Positions 33,154-42,476 are shown, counted from the first letter of the stretch. The stretch: DNA of 64,000 bases from Mycobacterium sp. ACS1612 (GCF_001667505.1 NZ_LZHZ01000054.1:124001-188000), one strand, 5' to 3'. Numbers and translations: made by a program. Notes: generated by a model from the letters alone, not told the origin.

Positions 33154-34407
33154 ATGACCCGGCGCTCCGATTTCTGGGAGACCTCGCGGCTTCGCGCCGA
33201 ATTCGCGGCCGCGTTGTCGCGCCTCTACGGCGCCGAGGTTCCCGCGTATCACACGCTGGTGGAAGTCAGCACCGCGGTGAACCGCGAAGTCAGCACCGCG
33301 GTGAACCGCGACATGCGCGGCGACGAGCGCCTCGGTTCGTTGGACCGGGTGACGGCCGAACGTCACGGCGCGATCAGGGTGGGCAGCGCCCGCGAACTCG
33401 CCGACGTCGCGGATCTGTTCGCGGCGTTCGGGATGTTCCCGGTCGGCTTCTACGACCTGCGCGAAGCGGCATCGCCGGTCCCGGTCGTGTCGACCGCGTT
33501 CCGTCCGATCGATACCGACCAACTGGCCGCCAACCCGTTCCGGGTCTTCACGTCGATGTTGGCGACCGCGGACGAGCGGTTCTTCTCGCCGCAGTTGCGG
33601 GCCCGCGTCGAGCGGTTCCTCGATGCGCGGCAGTTGTTCGACCCGGCGCTGATCGCCGAGGCGCGACACATCGCTGCCGACGGCGGAGCCGATTGTGCAC
33701 GCGCGCGACGGTTCGTCGCCGACGCGGTGTCGGCGTTCGCGCTCTCGCGTGAACCGATCGACCGCGGCTGGCACGACGAACTCGTCAAGGTGTCGGCAGT
33801 GGCCGCCGACATCGCCGGGGTGCGCACCACCCACATCAATCACCTGACGCCGAGGGTGCTCGACATCGACGAGCTGTACCGGCGGATGACCGCGCGCGGC
33901 GTCACGATGATCGACGCCATCCAGGGCCCGCCCGCCTGGCACGGGCCCGCGGTCTTGTTGCGGCAGACGTCATTTCGTGCGCTGGCCGAGCCACGACGGT
34001 TCCGTGAGGCCGACGGCTCGGTGTCGCACGACACGCTGCGGGTGCGGTTCGGCGAGGTCGAGGCGCGAGGGGTGGCCTTGACCCCGTTGGGCAGGCAGCG
34101 TTACGACGCCGCAATGGGAACGCCGGATCCCGCCGCGGTGTGGGCCGACTACTTCCCCGCCACCGACGAGGCGATGGCGGCCGAAGGGCTGGCCTATTAC
34201 CACTGCGGCGATCCGGCGAAACCCGTTGTCTACGAAGACTTTCTGCCCGCCTCCGCGGCAGGAATCTTCCGTTCCAACCTCAATACCGACAGCCAGGCGG
34301 CAGATACCGCGGATAATTCGCAGTACAGCCTGCAGTGGCTCGCCGGTCAGATCGGCCACCACATCCACGACCCCTACGAGATCTACGAGAAAGTCGCGTC
34401 CTCATGA
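33154..34407 (+). CDS. 2-oxoadipate dioxygenase/decarboxylase (DUF1338, HglS-type)
   Basis: A 417-residue DUF1338/HglS-family protein. The family is a non-heme Fe(II) enzyme that converts 2-oxoadipate to D-2-hydroxyglutarate in lysine catabolism. Visible metal-site candidates are His33 in AYHTLVEV and the His in THINHLTPRV, with a Glu in SFRALAE. An exact 24-bp tandem duplication repeats residues 37-44 (EVSTAVNR), a few residues from His33. The ATG at 33154 is chosen; GTG codons at 33148 and 33142 are alternatives. It overlaps pcd by ATGA, as expected for a lysine-degradation operon. Confidence 0.88.
   Translation: MTRRSDFWETSRLRAEFAAALSRLYGAEVPAYHTLVEVSTAVNREVSTAVNRDMRGDERLGSLDRVTAERHGAIRVGSARELADVADLFAAFGMFPVGFYDLREAASPVPVVSTAFRPIDTDQLAANPFRVFTSMLATADERFFSPQLRARVERFLDARQLFDPALIAEARHIAADGGADCARARRFVADAVSAFALSREPIDRGWHDELVKVSAVAADIAGVRTTHINHLTPRVLDIDELYRRMTARGVTMIDAIQGPPAWHGPAVLLRQTSFRALAEPRRFREADGSVSHDTLRVRFGEVEARGVALTPLGRQRYDAAMGTPDPAAVWADYFPATDEAMAAEGLAYYHCGDPAKPVVYEDFLPASAAGIFRSNLNTDSQAADTADNSQYSLQWLAGQIGHHIHDPYEIYEKVASS
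33262..33309 (+). repeat. 24-bp exact tandem duplication inside the hglS-like gene
   Basis: Two adjacent identical copies (33262-33285 and 33286-33309), each encoding EVSTAVNR. The reading frame is kept. It looks like a recent slippage or duplication event. Confidence 0.95.
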
Positions 34408-35948
34408 CCACGATTCAGTCCACGAAGCTTTCGACCGCCGACGAACTGCGCGCCAAGACCCGTGACGCGCTGAGTGCCGTCGGCTCGCGCACCGCGCTCG
34501 GTGAGCCGGGCGGCACCGGATTGCAGGCCAGCACGCCGATCACCGGCGACGTGCTCTTTACCGTGCCGGAGTCCACGCCGGAGCAGGCGGACGCGGCGAT
34601 AGCCGAAGCCGCACAAGCATTTACGACATGGCGGACCACACCTGCGCCGGTCCGCGGTGCGCTGGTGGCCCGGTTGGGTGAACTGCTCGTCGAGCACAAG
34701 ACCGATCTCGCCACGCTGGTCACCATCGAAGCCGGCAAGATCACCTCAGAGGCCCTCGGTGAGGTGCAGGAGATGATCGACATCTGCCAGTTCGCGGTGG
34801 GCCTTTCCCGCCAGCTGTACGGCAAGACGATCGCCTCGGAGCGACCGGATCACCGTTTGATGGAGACCTGGCATCCGCTCGGTGTGGTCGGCGTGATCAC
34901 GGCGTTCAACTTCCCGGTCGCGGTGTGGGCGTGGAACACCGCGATCGCGTTGGTGTGCGGGGACACCGTGGTGTGGAAGCCCTCGGAACTGACGCCGCTG
35001 ACGGCGGTGGCGTGCCAGGCGCTGATCGAACGGGCAGCCGACGAGGTGGGCGCCCCGCGAGCGGTGTCCCGACTGGTGCAGGGCGGCCGCGAGGTCGGCG
35101 AACGGCTGGTCGACGATCCGCGGGTGGCGTTGCTCAGCGCGACCGGTTCGGTGCGGATGGGTCGCGGGGTCGGCCCACGGGTGGCGCAGCGGTTCGGCAA
35201 GGTGCTGCTCGAACTCGGCGGAAACAACGCCGCGATCGTGACCCCGTCGGCCGATCTCGACCTCGCCGTGCGCGGCATCGTGTTCGCGGCGGCGGGAACC
35301 GCGGGACAGCGATGCACGACGCTGCGCAGGCTGATCGTGCACACCTCGATCGCCGACGAATTGGTCGGCCGGATCGTCAACGCCTACCGGCAATTGCCGG
35401 TCGGCGACCCGGCCGCCGAGGGCACACTGGTGGGCCCGCTGATCCACGAGACCGCGTATCGCGACATGGTGCGGGCGTTGGAGCAGGCCCGCGCCGACGG
35501 CGGCGAGGTGATCGGCGGCGAACGCCATGACGTCGGGGACGAAAGCGCCTACTACGTGTCGCCCGCGGTGGTGCGGATGCCGTCGCAGACCGCGGTGGTG
35601 CATTCGGAGACGTTCGCGCCGATCCTCTACGTGTTGACCTACGACGACCTCGACGAGGCGATCGCGTTGAACAACGCGGTGCCCCAAGGTCTTTCGTCGG
35701 CGATCTTCACGCTCGACGTGCGAGAGGCCGAGCGCTTCATGGCGGCCGACGGCTCGGACTGCGGCATCGCCAACGTCAACATCGGCACCTCGGGCGCCGA
35801 AATCGGAGGCGCGTTCGGCGGCGAGAAGCAGACCGGTGGCGGCCGCGAATCGGGCTCCGATGCGTGGAAGGCATACATGCGCCGGGCCACCAACACGGTG
35901 AACTACTCGTCCGAGTTGCCGCTGGCGCAAGGGGTGCACTTCGGATAG
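34404..35948 (+). CDS. pcd: piperideine-6-carboxylate / aminoadipate semialdehyde dehydrogenase
   Basis: A 514-residue aldehyde dehydrogenase. ITAFNFPVAVWAWNTAIALVCGDTVVWKPSE is the NAD-binding stretch, FGKVLLELGGNNAAIV has the catalytic Glu, and GTAGQRCTTLRRLIVH has the nucleophilic Cys. The C terminus carries the GGAFGGEKQTGGGRESG pattern of the AmaB/ALDH7 branch. It oxidises the semialdehyde formed by lat to 2-aminoadipate. It starts with ATGA overlap from the hglS-like gene and ends before a SigF-type promoter. Confidence 0.92.
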   Translation: MTTIQSTKLSTADELRAKTRDALSAVGSRTALGEPGGTGLQASTPITGDVLFTVPESTPEQADAAIAEAAQAFTTWRTTPAPVRGALVARLGELLVEHKTDLATLVTIEAGKITSEALGEVQEMIDICQFAVGLSRQLYGKTIASERPDHRLMETWHPLGVVGVITAFNFPVAVWAWNTAIALVCGDTVVWKPSELTPLTAVACQALIERAADEVGAPRAVSRLVQGGREVGERLVDDPRVALLSATGSVRMGRGVGPRVAQRFGKVLLELGGNNAAIVTPSADLDLAVRGIVFAAAGTAGQRCTTLRRLIVHTSIADELVGRIVNAYRQLPVGDPAAEGTLVGPLIHETAYRDMVRALEQARADGGEVIGGERHDVGDESAYYVSPAVVRMPSQTAVVHSETFAPILYVLTYDDLDEAIALNNAVPQGLSSAIFTLDVREAERFMAADGSDCGIANVNIGTSGAEIGGAFGGEKQTGGGRESGSDAWKAYMRRATNTVNYSSELPLAQGVHFG

Positions 35949-35981
35949 CGGCCTGACAGGTCTTTCCCAGGGCCCGCGGGC

Positions 35982-36006
35982 GTTTTGATACCGCGTAAGC
36001 GGGTCA
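35982..36006 (+). promoter_or_regulatory. SigF-like promoter for the membrane protein gene
   Basis: GTTT (35982-35985), 15 bases, GGGTCA (36001-36006). The fifth -10 base deviates (C for A). The next ATG is at 36017, so a near-leaderless message is predicted. It may also drive the HAD and GH65 genes downstream. Confidence 0.5.
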
Positions 36007-36016
36007 CTCTACGACC

Positions 36017-36442
36017 ATGCAAAACAGCAATCCGCGTGTATTTGCAGTGGTCGGCGTGGTTGCCGCAGCGATAGCGGCAGGCGCATTGGTGATACCCGCC
36101 GCCCGCCAACTCGGCTCAGCGTCCGGTTCGTTGACGGCAGCGGCGATCATCGGGATCCCGGTTCTCGTCGTGCTGGCGGTCAGCGGTGCGGCCTACTACG
36201 GCGTGCTGGCCAGTTGCGTCGTCGCGGTGGTTACGGCCGTCCTCACCTGCATCGTGTCCTGGGTGATCGCCGCGTTCGCGTTCGCCACCGCGCTGTCCGG
36301 GTCCACCACCGGCCTGCTGCTTGCGGTCGTGCTCTTCGGCGGACCGGCGCTGTGCGTGCTGCTCCTCGGCCTGTTGGCGTTGCGGGTGGTGCCCGCCCGG
36401 TCGGACGACGCCGCGATCCGTCGAGAATCCCAACTCCACTAA
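36017..36442 (+). CDS. four-helix membrane protein, unknown function
   Basis: A 141-residue very hydrophobic protein with about four transmembrane helices (10-28, 40-58, 64-90, 96-123) and a charged C-terminal tail (ARSDDAAIRRESQLH). No motif is recognised. It is rich in Ala, Val and Leu. It is followed at 4 bp by the HAD gene, so the three genes 36017-39568 likely form one transcript. Confidence 0.7.
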   Translation: MQNSNPRVFAVVGVVAAAIAAGALVIPAARQLGSASGSLTAAAIIGIPVLVVLAVSGAAYYGVLASCVVAVVTAVLTCIVSWVIAAFAFATALSGSTTGLLLAVVLFGGPALCVLLLGLLALRVVPARSDDAAIRRESQLH

Positions 36443-36446
36443 CGGC

Positions 36447-37190
36447 ATGCTGGGGCTACCGGACACCGTGCGCGCCTGTCTGTTCGACCTCGACGGCGTG
36501 CTGACCGACACTGCAAGCGTGCACAAGAAGGCTTGGAAAGCCATGTTCGACGCCTTCCTCCGTGCGCGGGCTGAGCGAACGGGTGAGCAGTTCGTCGAGT
36601 TCGACGTCGCATCGGACTATCTGACCTACATCGACGGCAAGAAGCGCGAGGACGGTGTCCGGTCGTTCCTGGCCTCACGCGACATCGCGCTTCCCGACGG
36701 CGCGCCCGACGACGATCCGTCGACCGAAACCGTGCACGGCCTCGGCAATCGGAAGAACGACCTATTCCATCAGACGCTGCGCGAGGACGGCGTCAAGGTG
36801 TTCGAGGGTTCGCGGCGATATGTCGAGCAGGCCAACGCCGCTGGCCTGGCCATTGCGGTGGTGTCATCGAGCGCCAACACCCGCGAAGTGCTGGAAATCA
36901 CCGGACTCGACAAGTTCGTCCAACAGCGCGTCGACGGCGTGACCATGCGGGAGGAACACATCGACGGCAAGCCTGCGCCAGACTCGTTCCTGCGCGCCGC
37001 CGACTTGCTGGGGGTCGAGCCCGCCGAAGCGGCGGTCTTCGAGGACGCGTTGGCCGGTGTCGAGGCGGGCCGGCGCGGCAACTTCGGCTGCGTAGTCGGC
37101 GTGGACCGTGTCGGGCAGGCAGATGCGTTGCGCCGCAACGGCGCAACGACCGTCGTGACCGATCTGGCCGAATTGCTGCCCAACCGATGA
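36447..37190 (+). CDS. beta-phosphoglucomutase-like HAD hydrolase
   Basis: A 247-residue HAD-superfamily protein. The nucleophile motif is CLFDLDGVLTDTASVH, VSSSANTREVLEITGL is motif II, KPAPDSFLRAADLLGV motif III, and FEDALAGVEAGRRG motif IV. The cap insertion (YLTYIDGKKREDGVRSFL) is typical of beta-phosphoglucomutases. It interconverts beta-glucose 1-phosphate and glucose 6-phosphate, the usual partner of a GH65 phosphorylase. It resembles Rv3400. The ATG at 36447 is chosen, 4 bp after the previous stop; its stop overlaps the GH65 start. Confidence 0.85.
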   Translation: MLGLPDTVRACLFDLDGVLTDTASVHKKAWKAMFDAFLRARAERTGEQFVEFDVASDYLTYIDGKKREDGVRSFLASRDIALPDGAPDDDPSTETVHGLGNRKNDLFHQTLREDGVKVFEGSRRYVEQANAAGLAIAVVSSSANTREVLEITGLDKFVQQRVDGVTMREEHIDGKPAPDSFLRAADLLGVEPAEAAVFEDALAGVEAGRRGNFGCVVGVDRVGQADALRRNGATTVVTDLAELLPNR

Positions 37191-39568
37191 TCACCGAACA
37201 GACCTTCCCCGTCGAGCCGTGGTGCGTGCGCGAGACGAACCTCGACCTGAACCTGCTGGCGCAGTCGGAGTCGGTGTTCGCGTTGTCCAACGGCCACATC
37301 GGCCTGCGCGGCAACCTCGACGAAGGCGAACCGTACGGGCTGCCCGGCACCTACCTCAACTCCTTCTACGAGACGCGCCCGCTGCCGTATGCCGAAGCGG
37401 GATACGGCTATCCGGAGGACGGCCAATCGGTCGTCGACGTCACCAACGGCAAGCTCCTGCGACTGCTCGTCGACGATGAACCTTTCGACGTGCGCTACGG
37501 CCAGTTGGAATCCCACGAGCGCGTCCTTGACATGCGCGCAGGCACGCTGATCCGGCATGCTGAATGGACATCGCCTGCGGGGCGACGGATTAAGCTGCGT
37601 TCGACACGTCTGGTATCGCTGGCGCAGCGCGGGGTTGCCGCCATCGAGTACGTCGTGGAGGCCGTCGACGAATTCGCCCGCATGACGGTGCAATCCGAGC
37701 TCGTGGCCAACGAGGACCAGCCCAAGCCTTCTGCCGATCCGCGGGTCGCGGCCATGCTGCTGAATCCGCTGGAGGCGGTGCAGCACGACGCTGGCGAGCG
37801 GGGCGCGCTGCTCGTGCACCGGACCCGCAGCAGCGGGTTGATGATGGCCGCGACGATGGAGCATCAGATCGACGTGCCCGGCCGTGTCGAAGTCGACACC
37901 GATGCCGGTGAGGACTGGGCGCGAACGACCATCATTTGCGGGCTGAGGCCCGGACAACAATTGCGGATCGTGAAGTTCCTCGCCTACGGGTGGTCGAGTC
38001 TGCGCTCCCGGCCTGCACTGCGCGATCAGGTGCTCGGGGCGGTCGCCGGTGCCCAGTACTGCGGGTGGGAAGGGTTGGTCTCGGCACAGCGGGAGTTCCT
38101 CGACGATTTCTGGGACTGCGCGGACGTCGAAGTGGAGGGCGACGCGGACTGCCAGCAGGCCGTGCGCTTCGGGCTGTTCCACGTGTTGCAGGCCAGCGCG
38201 CGCGCCGAGTGCCGCGCGATCCCGGGCAAGGGTTTGACCGGAACCGGCTACGACGGCCATACCTTCTGGGACACCGAGGGATTCGTGCTCCCTGTGTTGA
38301 CCTACACCGCGCCCCGTGCCGCGGCGGACGCGTTGCGCTGGCGGGCTTCGACGCTGGATATGGCCCGCGAACGCGCGGAGGAACTGGATCTGGCCGGCGC
38401 CGCGTTTCCCTGGCGGACGATCCGCGGCCAGGAATGCTCCGCTTACTGGCCCGCGGGCACGGCCGCCTGGCACATCAACGCCGACATCGCGATGGCATTC
38501 GAACTCTATCGCACAGTCACAGGCGATGATTCGCTCGAGGCCGATTGCGGTCTCGAGGTGCTGGTGCACACCGCGCGACTGTGGATGTCGTTGGGACACC
38601 ACGACCGCCACGGAGTGTGGCATCTCGACGGTGTGACCGGTCCCGACGAGTACACCGCCATCGTCAGGGACAATGTATTCACCAATCTGATGGCAGCACA
38701 CAACCTTCGGACTGCGGTCGAGGCCTGCAATCGTCATCCCGACGCGGCACTCGCGCTTGGCGTCGGCTCGGAGGAGACGGCCGCGTGGCGTGACGCGGCC
38801 GCGGCGGCGAACATCCCGTTCGACAAGGAGCTCGGTGTGCACCAACAGTGCGAGGGTTTCACGACGTTGCGCGAGTGGAATTTCACGGATAATACCGAGT
38901 ATCCGCTGCTACTGAACGAGGCTTACGTACGGCTGTACCCTTCGCAAGTCGTCAAGCAGGCTGACCTTGTTCTGGCAATGCACTGGCGCAGCAGCGAATT
39001 CACTCCCGAGCAGAAGGCGCGCAACGTCGACTACTACGAGCGGCGCACCACCAGGGATTCCTCACTTTCGGCGTGTACGCAGGCAGTGATGTGCGCGGAG
39101 GTGGGCCATCTCGAGTTGGCGCACGACTACCTGTACGAGGCGGCGTTGATCGATCTGCGCGACCTGCACCACAACACCCGCGACGGCCTGCACATGGCGT
39201 CGTTGGCGGGAGCGTGGATCGCTCTGGTCGCGGGTTTCGGCGGCCTGCGAGACCACGACGGGGAGCTCGATTTGAATCCCCAACTACCGGACGGTATCTC
39301 ACGTCTGCGGTTCCGGCTGCGATGGAGAAACTTCCGACTCACCGTCGACGTCACACACGACGACGTGACATACGGATTGCGGGACGGCCCCGACCATCGG
39401 CTGACCATCCGACATGCCGGCGAGCCGCTCGATTTGTGCACTAACTCGCTGACGACGGTGCCGGTGCAGCGCCGCAAGCCGCTGCTTCCGCCGCCGTGCC
39501 AACCGCCGGGCCGCGCGCCGATCCACCGGCGAAGCGATAAATCACGTGCCACCAGCGACAGCCACTGA
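37187..39568 (+). CDS. glycoside hydrolase family 65 (disaccharide phosphorylase-like)
   Basis: A 793-residue GH65 protein, Rv3401-like. It has the N-terminal super-sandwich domain (SNGHIGLRGNLDEGEPYGLPGTYLNSFYE), the alpha/alpha barrel with GTGYDGHTFWDTEGFVLPVL, and HLDGVTGPDEYTAIVRDN containing the catalytic Glu488. The C-terminal part has HHNTRDGLHMASLAGAW. GH65 enzymes phosphorolyse or hydrolyse trehalose, maltose, kojibiose or similar to release beta-glucose 1-phosphate, which the adjacent HAD enzyme would convert. The disaccharide cannot be assigned. It overlaps the HAD gene by ATGA. Confidence 0.88.
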   Translation: MITEQTFPVEPWCVRETNLDLNLLAQSESVFALSNGHIGLRGNLDEGEPYGLPGTYLNSFYETRPLPYAEAGYGYPEDGQSVVDVTNGKLLRLLVDDEPFDVRYGQLESHERVLDMRAGTLIRHAEWTSPAGRRIKLRSTRLVSLAQRGVAAIEYVVEAVDEFARMTVQSELVANEDQPKPSADPRVAAMLLNPLEAVQHDAGERGALLVHRTRSSGLMMAATMEHQIDVPGRVEVDTDAGEDWARTTIICGLRPGQQLRIVKFLAYGWSSLRSRPALRDQVLGAVAGAQYCGWEGLVSAQREFLDDFWDCADVEVEGDADCQQAVRFGLFHVLQASARAECRAIPGKGLTGTGYDGHTFWDTEGFVLPVLTYTAPRAAADALRWRASTLDMARERAEELDLAGAAFPWRTIRGQECSAYWPAGTAAWHINADIAMAFELYRTVTGDDSLEADCGLEVLVHTARLWMSLGHHDRHGVWHLDGVTGPDEYTAIVRDNVFTNLMAAHNLRTAVEACNRHPDAALALGVGSEETAAWRDAAAAANIPFDKELGVHQQCEGFTTLREWNFTDNTEYPLLLNEAYVRLYPSQVVKQADLVLAMHWRSSEFTPEQKARNVDYYERRTTRDSSLSACTQAVMCAEVGHLELAHDYLYEAALIDLRDLHHNTRDGLHMASLAGAWIALVAGFGGLRDHDGELDLNPQLPDGISRLRFRLRWRNFRLTVDVTHDDVTYGLRDGPDHRLTIRHAGEPLDLCTNSLTTVPVQRRKPLLPPPCQPPGRAPIHRRSDKSRATSDSH

Positions 39569-39597
39569 CTACCCTCTACGTCGGGGGTGAACACCAA

Positions 39598-40791
39598 ATG
39601 TTGCAAATGATCGACGGACACAACACGGTCAACGTCGTCAACTTCGCCAGCCAGATCGACCAGGGCACGATCGAGCAGGCCGCGCAGACCGCGGCACTGC
39701 CGTTCGTGTACCCGCACGTGGCGTTGATGCCTGACGCTCATGTGGGCAAGGGCGCGGCGGTCGGCACCGTCATACCGACGCTGGCTGCCGTCATCCCGGC
39801 CGCGGTCGGCGTGGACATCGGCTGCGGAATGATCGCGGCCCGAACCCGTTTCACGGCAGCCGACATTGCGGGCAAGGACCTTGCGCGGTTGCGTTGTTCG
39901 CTCGAATCCGCGATACCGCTGAGCGCAGGCAACTACAACAAGTCGCTGACGCGGTACGCATTCACGGCCGCGCGAATCGAACACCTCGATGCGCTGGCTA
40001 GTGACAACGACGTCGACCTATCCCATTCGCCCAAGTGGAGACGACAGCTGGGAACGCTCGGCGGCGGAAACCATTTCATCGAGTTGTGTCTCGACGAAGG
40101 CGATGCGGTCTGGATGTTCCTGCACTCCGGATCGCGCGGCGTCGGCAACAAGATCGCCACCCGGCACATCAACGTGGCCAAGCAGCACTGCCGCGACGCG
40201 GGCGTCGCGCTGCCCAACGCCGACCTGGCGTACCTGGAAGAGGGCACACCCGAATTCGACACCTACATCGCCGAATTGCGGTGGGCTCAGGCCTTCGCGC
40301 TGGCCAACCGCGAGGAGATGATGGACCGCTTCCGGCAGGCGTTCGCGCACTGGATGCAGGTCGACGCCGACGACGTCGAGACCGAACGGATCAACACCCA
40401 TCACAACTACACCACGCCAGAACGGCACGGGGACAAGGAAGTCTGGGTGACCCGCAAGGGAGCCGTCGACGCGCACCACGGCCGGATGGGGATCATCCCG
40501 GGATCGATGGGTACCCGCTCCTACATCGTGCGCGGCAAGGGCAACCCCGACAGCCTGTGCAGTGCGCCGCACGGTGCAGGGCGCCGGTTCTCCAGAACCG
40601 AGGCGCGCCGCCGGTTCACCGCCGACGACCTCGCCGAGCGGATGAAGGGCATCGAGTACCGCCACGGTGAGGCGTGGGTCGACGAGATTCCCGACGCGTA
40701 CAAGTCGATCGACGTGGTGATGGCCGATTCGAAAGACCTCGTCGAGGTGGTGACCACGCTGCGTCAGGTGATCAACGTCAAGGGCACCTGA
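39598..40791 (+). CDS. rtcB: RtcB-type RNA ligase
   Basis: A 397-residue RtcB protein. ALMPDAHVGKGAAVGTVIP and GVDIGCGMIAAR (Mn-binding Cys) are in the N-terminal part. GGGNHFIELCLDE and FLHSGSRGVGNKIA lie in the middle. The guanylylated histidine is His325 in CSAPHGAGRRFSR. RtcB joins 2',3'-cyclic phosphate and 5'-OH RNA ends and repairs cleaved tRNA. It resembles Rv2631, which is elsewhere in M. tuberculosis, so the gene has moved or been acquired. A GTG at 39587 is a possible earlier start. Its stop lies one base from that of convergent rnz. Confidence 0.9.
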   Translation: MLQMIDGHNTVNVVNFASQIDQGTIEQAAQTAALPFVYPHVALMPDAHVGKGAAVGTVIPTLAAVIPAAVGVDIGCGMIAARTRFTAADIAGKDLARLRCSLESAIPLSAGNYNKSLTRYAFTAARIEHLDALASDNDVDLSHSPKWRRQLGTLGGGNHFIELCLDEGDAVWMFLHSGSRGVGNKIATRHINVAKQHCRDAGVALPNADLAYLEEGTPEFDTYIAELRWAQAFALANREEMMDRFRQAFAHWMQVDADDVETERINTHHNYTTPERHGDKEVWVTRKGAVDAHHGRMGIIPGSMGTRSYIVRGKGNPDSLCSAPHGAGRRFSRTEARRRFTADDLAERMKGIEYRHGEAWVDEIPDAYKSIDVVMADSKDLVEVVTTLRQVINVKGT

Positions 40792-40792
40792 G

Positions 40793-41707
40793 TCAGCGGC
40801 GCTTGGGCACCGGGATTCGCATCAGATCCTCGGCGACGACCACGTCGCCGCCGAACACCGCGGCCGCTTCGTCGCGGTGGCGGCTCAGGTCGGGATACCG
40901 CTGGGAGAAGTGCGTGAGTACGAGCCGGCGTACTGCGCACTCCTCCGCGACACGGGCCGCCTGGGCCGCGGTCAGGTGGCCGTAGAGGGTGGCCAGTTCG
41001 GCGTCCTCGTTCAAAAACGTCGCCTCGATCACCAACATGTCGGCACCGTCTGCCAGTGCGTAGACCGCGTCGCACAACCGGGTGTCCATCACGAAGGCGA
41101 ACCGCTGTCCGCGCCGCGGCGCACTGACGTCCGCCAGGGCGACGGTGCGGCCGTCGACCCGGATCCAACCGGTGCGCTGCAGTTCGCCGACGGCGGGCCC
41201 CGCGATGCCGTGCCGGGCCAGCAGGTCCGGAACGAAGCGCAGCCCGTCGGGTTCGATCAGCCGGTAGCCGAAGGCGTCGATCGAGTGCTCGAGGCGCATC
41301 GCCTCCAGCATCCCGAAACCGCCCAGCGCGATCGGCCCGTCCGCGTCGATGGGGACCTCGATCAGGCTCGCGCGCTCATGGAACGAGCAGGCGTGGCGCA
41401 GCCGGGCGAAGTACTCGGCGCCAGAGGCGGGAAAGTAGGCGGGCATCTCGTGCGCCACGCCGTCGGCCGAAAAGCGCTGCACCACACCGGGTACGCCAAG
41501 ACAGTGATCGCCGTGGAAATGGGTGAGGCAGAGCCGGCTGATGCTGCTGGCCGCGACACCGGCCAGCAGGAGTTGGCGCTGCGTGCCCTCGCCAGGGTCG
41601 AAGAGCAGGCCTTCGCCGTCCCACAGCAGCAGATAACCGTTGTGGTTGCGCTGCCGGGTCGGCACCTGGCTCGCCGTCCCGAGCACCACCAACTCACGTG
41701 TGGACAC
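40793..41707 (-). CDS. rnz: ribonuclease Z
   Basis: A 304-residue metallo-beta-lactamase-fold tRNA 3' endonuclease. LVVLGTASQVPTRQRNHNGYLL, the Zn motif THFHGDHCLGVPGV, VMDTRLCDAVYALADGADMLVIEATF and the C-terminal LTHFSQRYPD are family marks. RNase Z removes 3' trailers of pre-tRNAs lacking CCA. It resembles Rv2407. It is convergent with rtcB, so two RNA end-processing enzymes sit together. The ATG at 41707 faces the divergent TetR gene across 53 bp. Confidence 0.92.
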   Translation of the reverse strand: MSTRELVVLGTASQVPTRQRNHNGYLLLWDGEGLLFDPGEGTQRQLLLAGVAASSISRLCLTHFHGDHCLGVPGVVQRFSADGVAHEMPAYFPASGAEYFARLRHACSFHERASLIEVPIDADGPIALGGFGMLEAMRLEHSIDAFGYRLIEPDGLRFVPDLLARHGIAGPAVGELQRTGWIRVDGRTVALADVSAPRRGQRFAFVMDTRLCDAVYALADGADMLVIEATFLNEDAELATLYGHLTAAQAARVAEECAVRRLVLTHFSQRYPDLSRHRDEAAAVFGGDVVVAEDLMRIPVPKRR

Positions 41708-41760
41708 CTCTGTGACACTAAGCCGCAGACTGTTTTACATGTGTTGACTAGACTGGCGGT

Positions 41761-42444
41761 ATGCCAGGGCCTGACGCTCTTCGCGCAAGCGGCTCATCGC
41801 CGTCCCGGCGGCGGCTGTCGCCCGACGATCGTCGCAACGAACTGCTAGCCCTTGGCGCCGAGGTGTTCGGTGAGCGGCCGTACGACGAGGTCCGCATCGA
41901 CGAGATCGCCGAACGGGCGGGCGTGTCGCGCGCATTGATGTACCACTACTTCCCGGACAAGCGGACGTTCTTCGCGGAGGTGATCCGCGCCGAGGGCGAC
42001 CGCCTCTTCGAGGCGACGAGCACCCCGCCCAAGCCCGGGCAGAGCCTCTTCGACCAGGTGCGCGAGGGTGTGCTGGCGTATGTGCGCTACGACGAGGAGC
42101 ATCCGCACGGCGCGTGGGCCGCCTACGTCGGCATCGGCACCTCCGATCCGGTGCTGCGCGGCATCGAGGACGTCGACAACAACCGGCAGGTCGACCGGAT
42201 CATCGAGCGTGTCACCGGCGCCGTCGGCGCGGAGATGGACTCCAAGGTCGGACGCGACCTGCGCGTCACCATCTACGGCTGGCTGGCGTTCACCTTCGAG
42301 ATGTGCCGCCAACGCCTGCTCGACCCGTCGCTCGACTCCGGATACGTCGGCGACTGCTGTGCGCACGCCCTGCTCGACGCGATCGGCAGGGTCCCTGGCA
42401 TCCCGGCCGCGCTGAGGGACGCCGTCGCGCCCGAGCAGCGCTGA
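41761..42444 (+). CDS. TetR-family regulator (Rv3295-like)
   Basis: A 227-residue TetR repressor. The N-terminal HTH is DRRNELLALGAEVFGERPYDEVRIDEIAERAGVSRALMYHYFPDKRTFFAEV. The C-terminal domain includes RYDEEHPHGAWAAYVGIGTSDPVLRGIEDVDNNRQVDRI, with an unusual acidic ligand region. By position before lhr it equals Rv3295. A TTGACT box (41742-41747) upstream could be its own -35; the tight divergent gap to rnz allows control of both. Confidence 0.88.
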   Translation: MPGPDALRASGSSPSRRRLSPDDRRNELLALGAEVFGERPYDEVRIDEIAERAGVSRALMYHYFPDKRTFFAEVIRAEGDRLFEATSTPPKPGQSLFDQVREGVLAYVRYDEEHPHGAWAAYVGIGTSDPVLRGIEDVDNNRQVDRIIERVTGAVGAEMDSKVGRDLRVTIYGWLAFTFEMCRQRLLDPSLDSGYVGDCCAHALLDAIGRVPGIPAALRDAVAPEQR

Positions 42445-42476
42445 AATCTGTCGGTGGGCTCCTGCACCATGGCTAG

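Noticed and set aside
36770..38845. A 691-residue open frame on the minus strand
   Set aside because: It lies entirely antisense to the HAD and GH65 genes, which carry clear family motifs; long open antisense frames are normal at this GC content.
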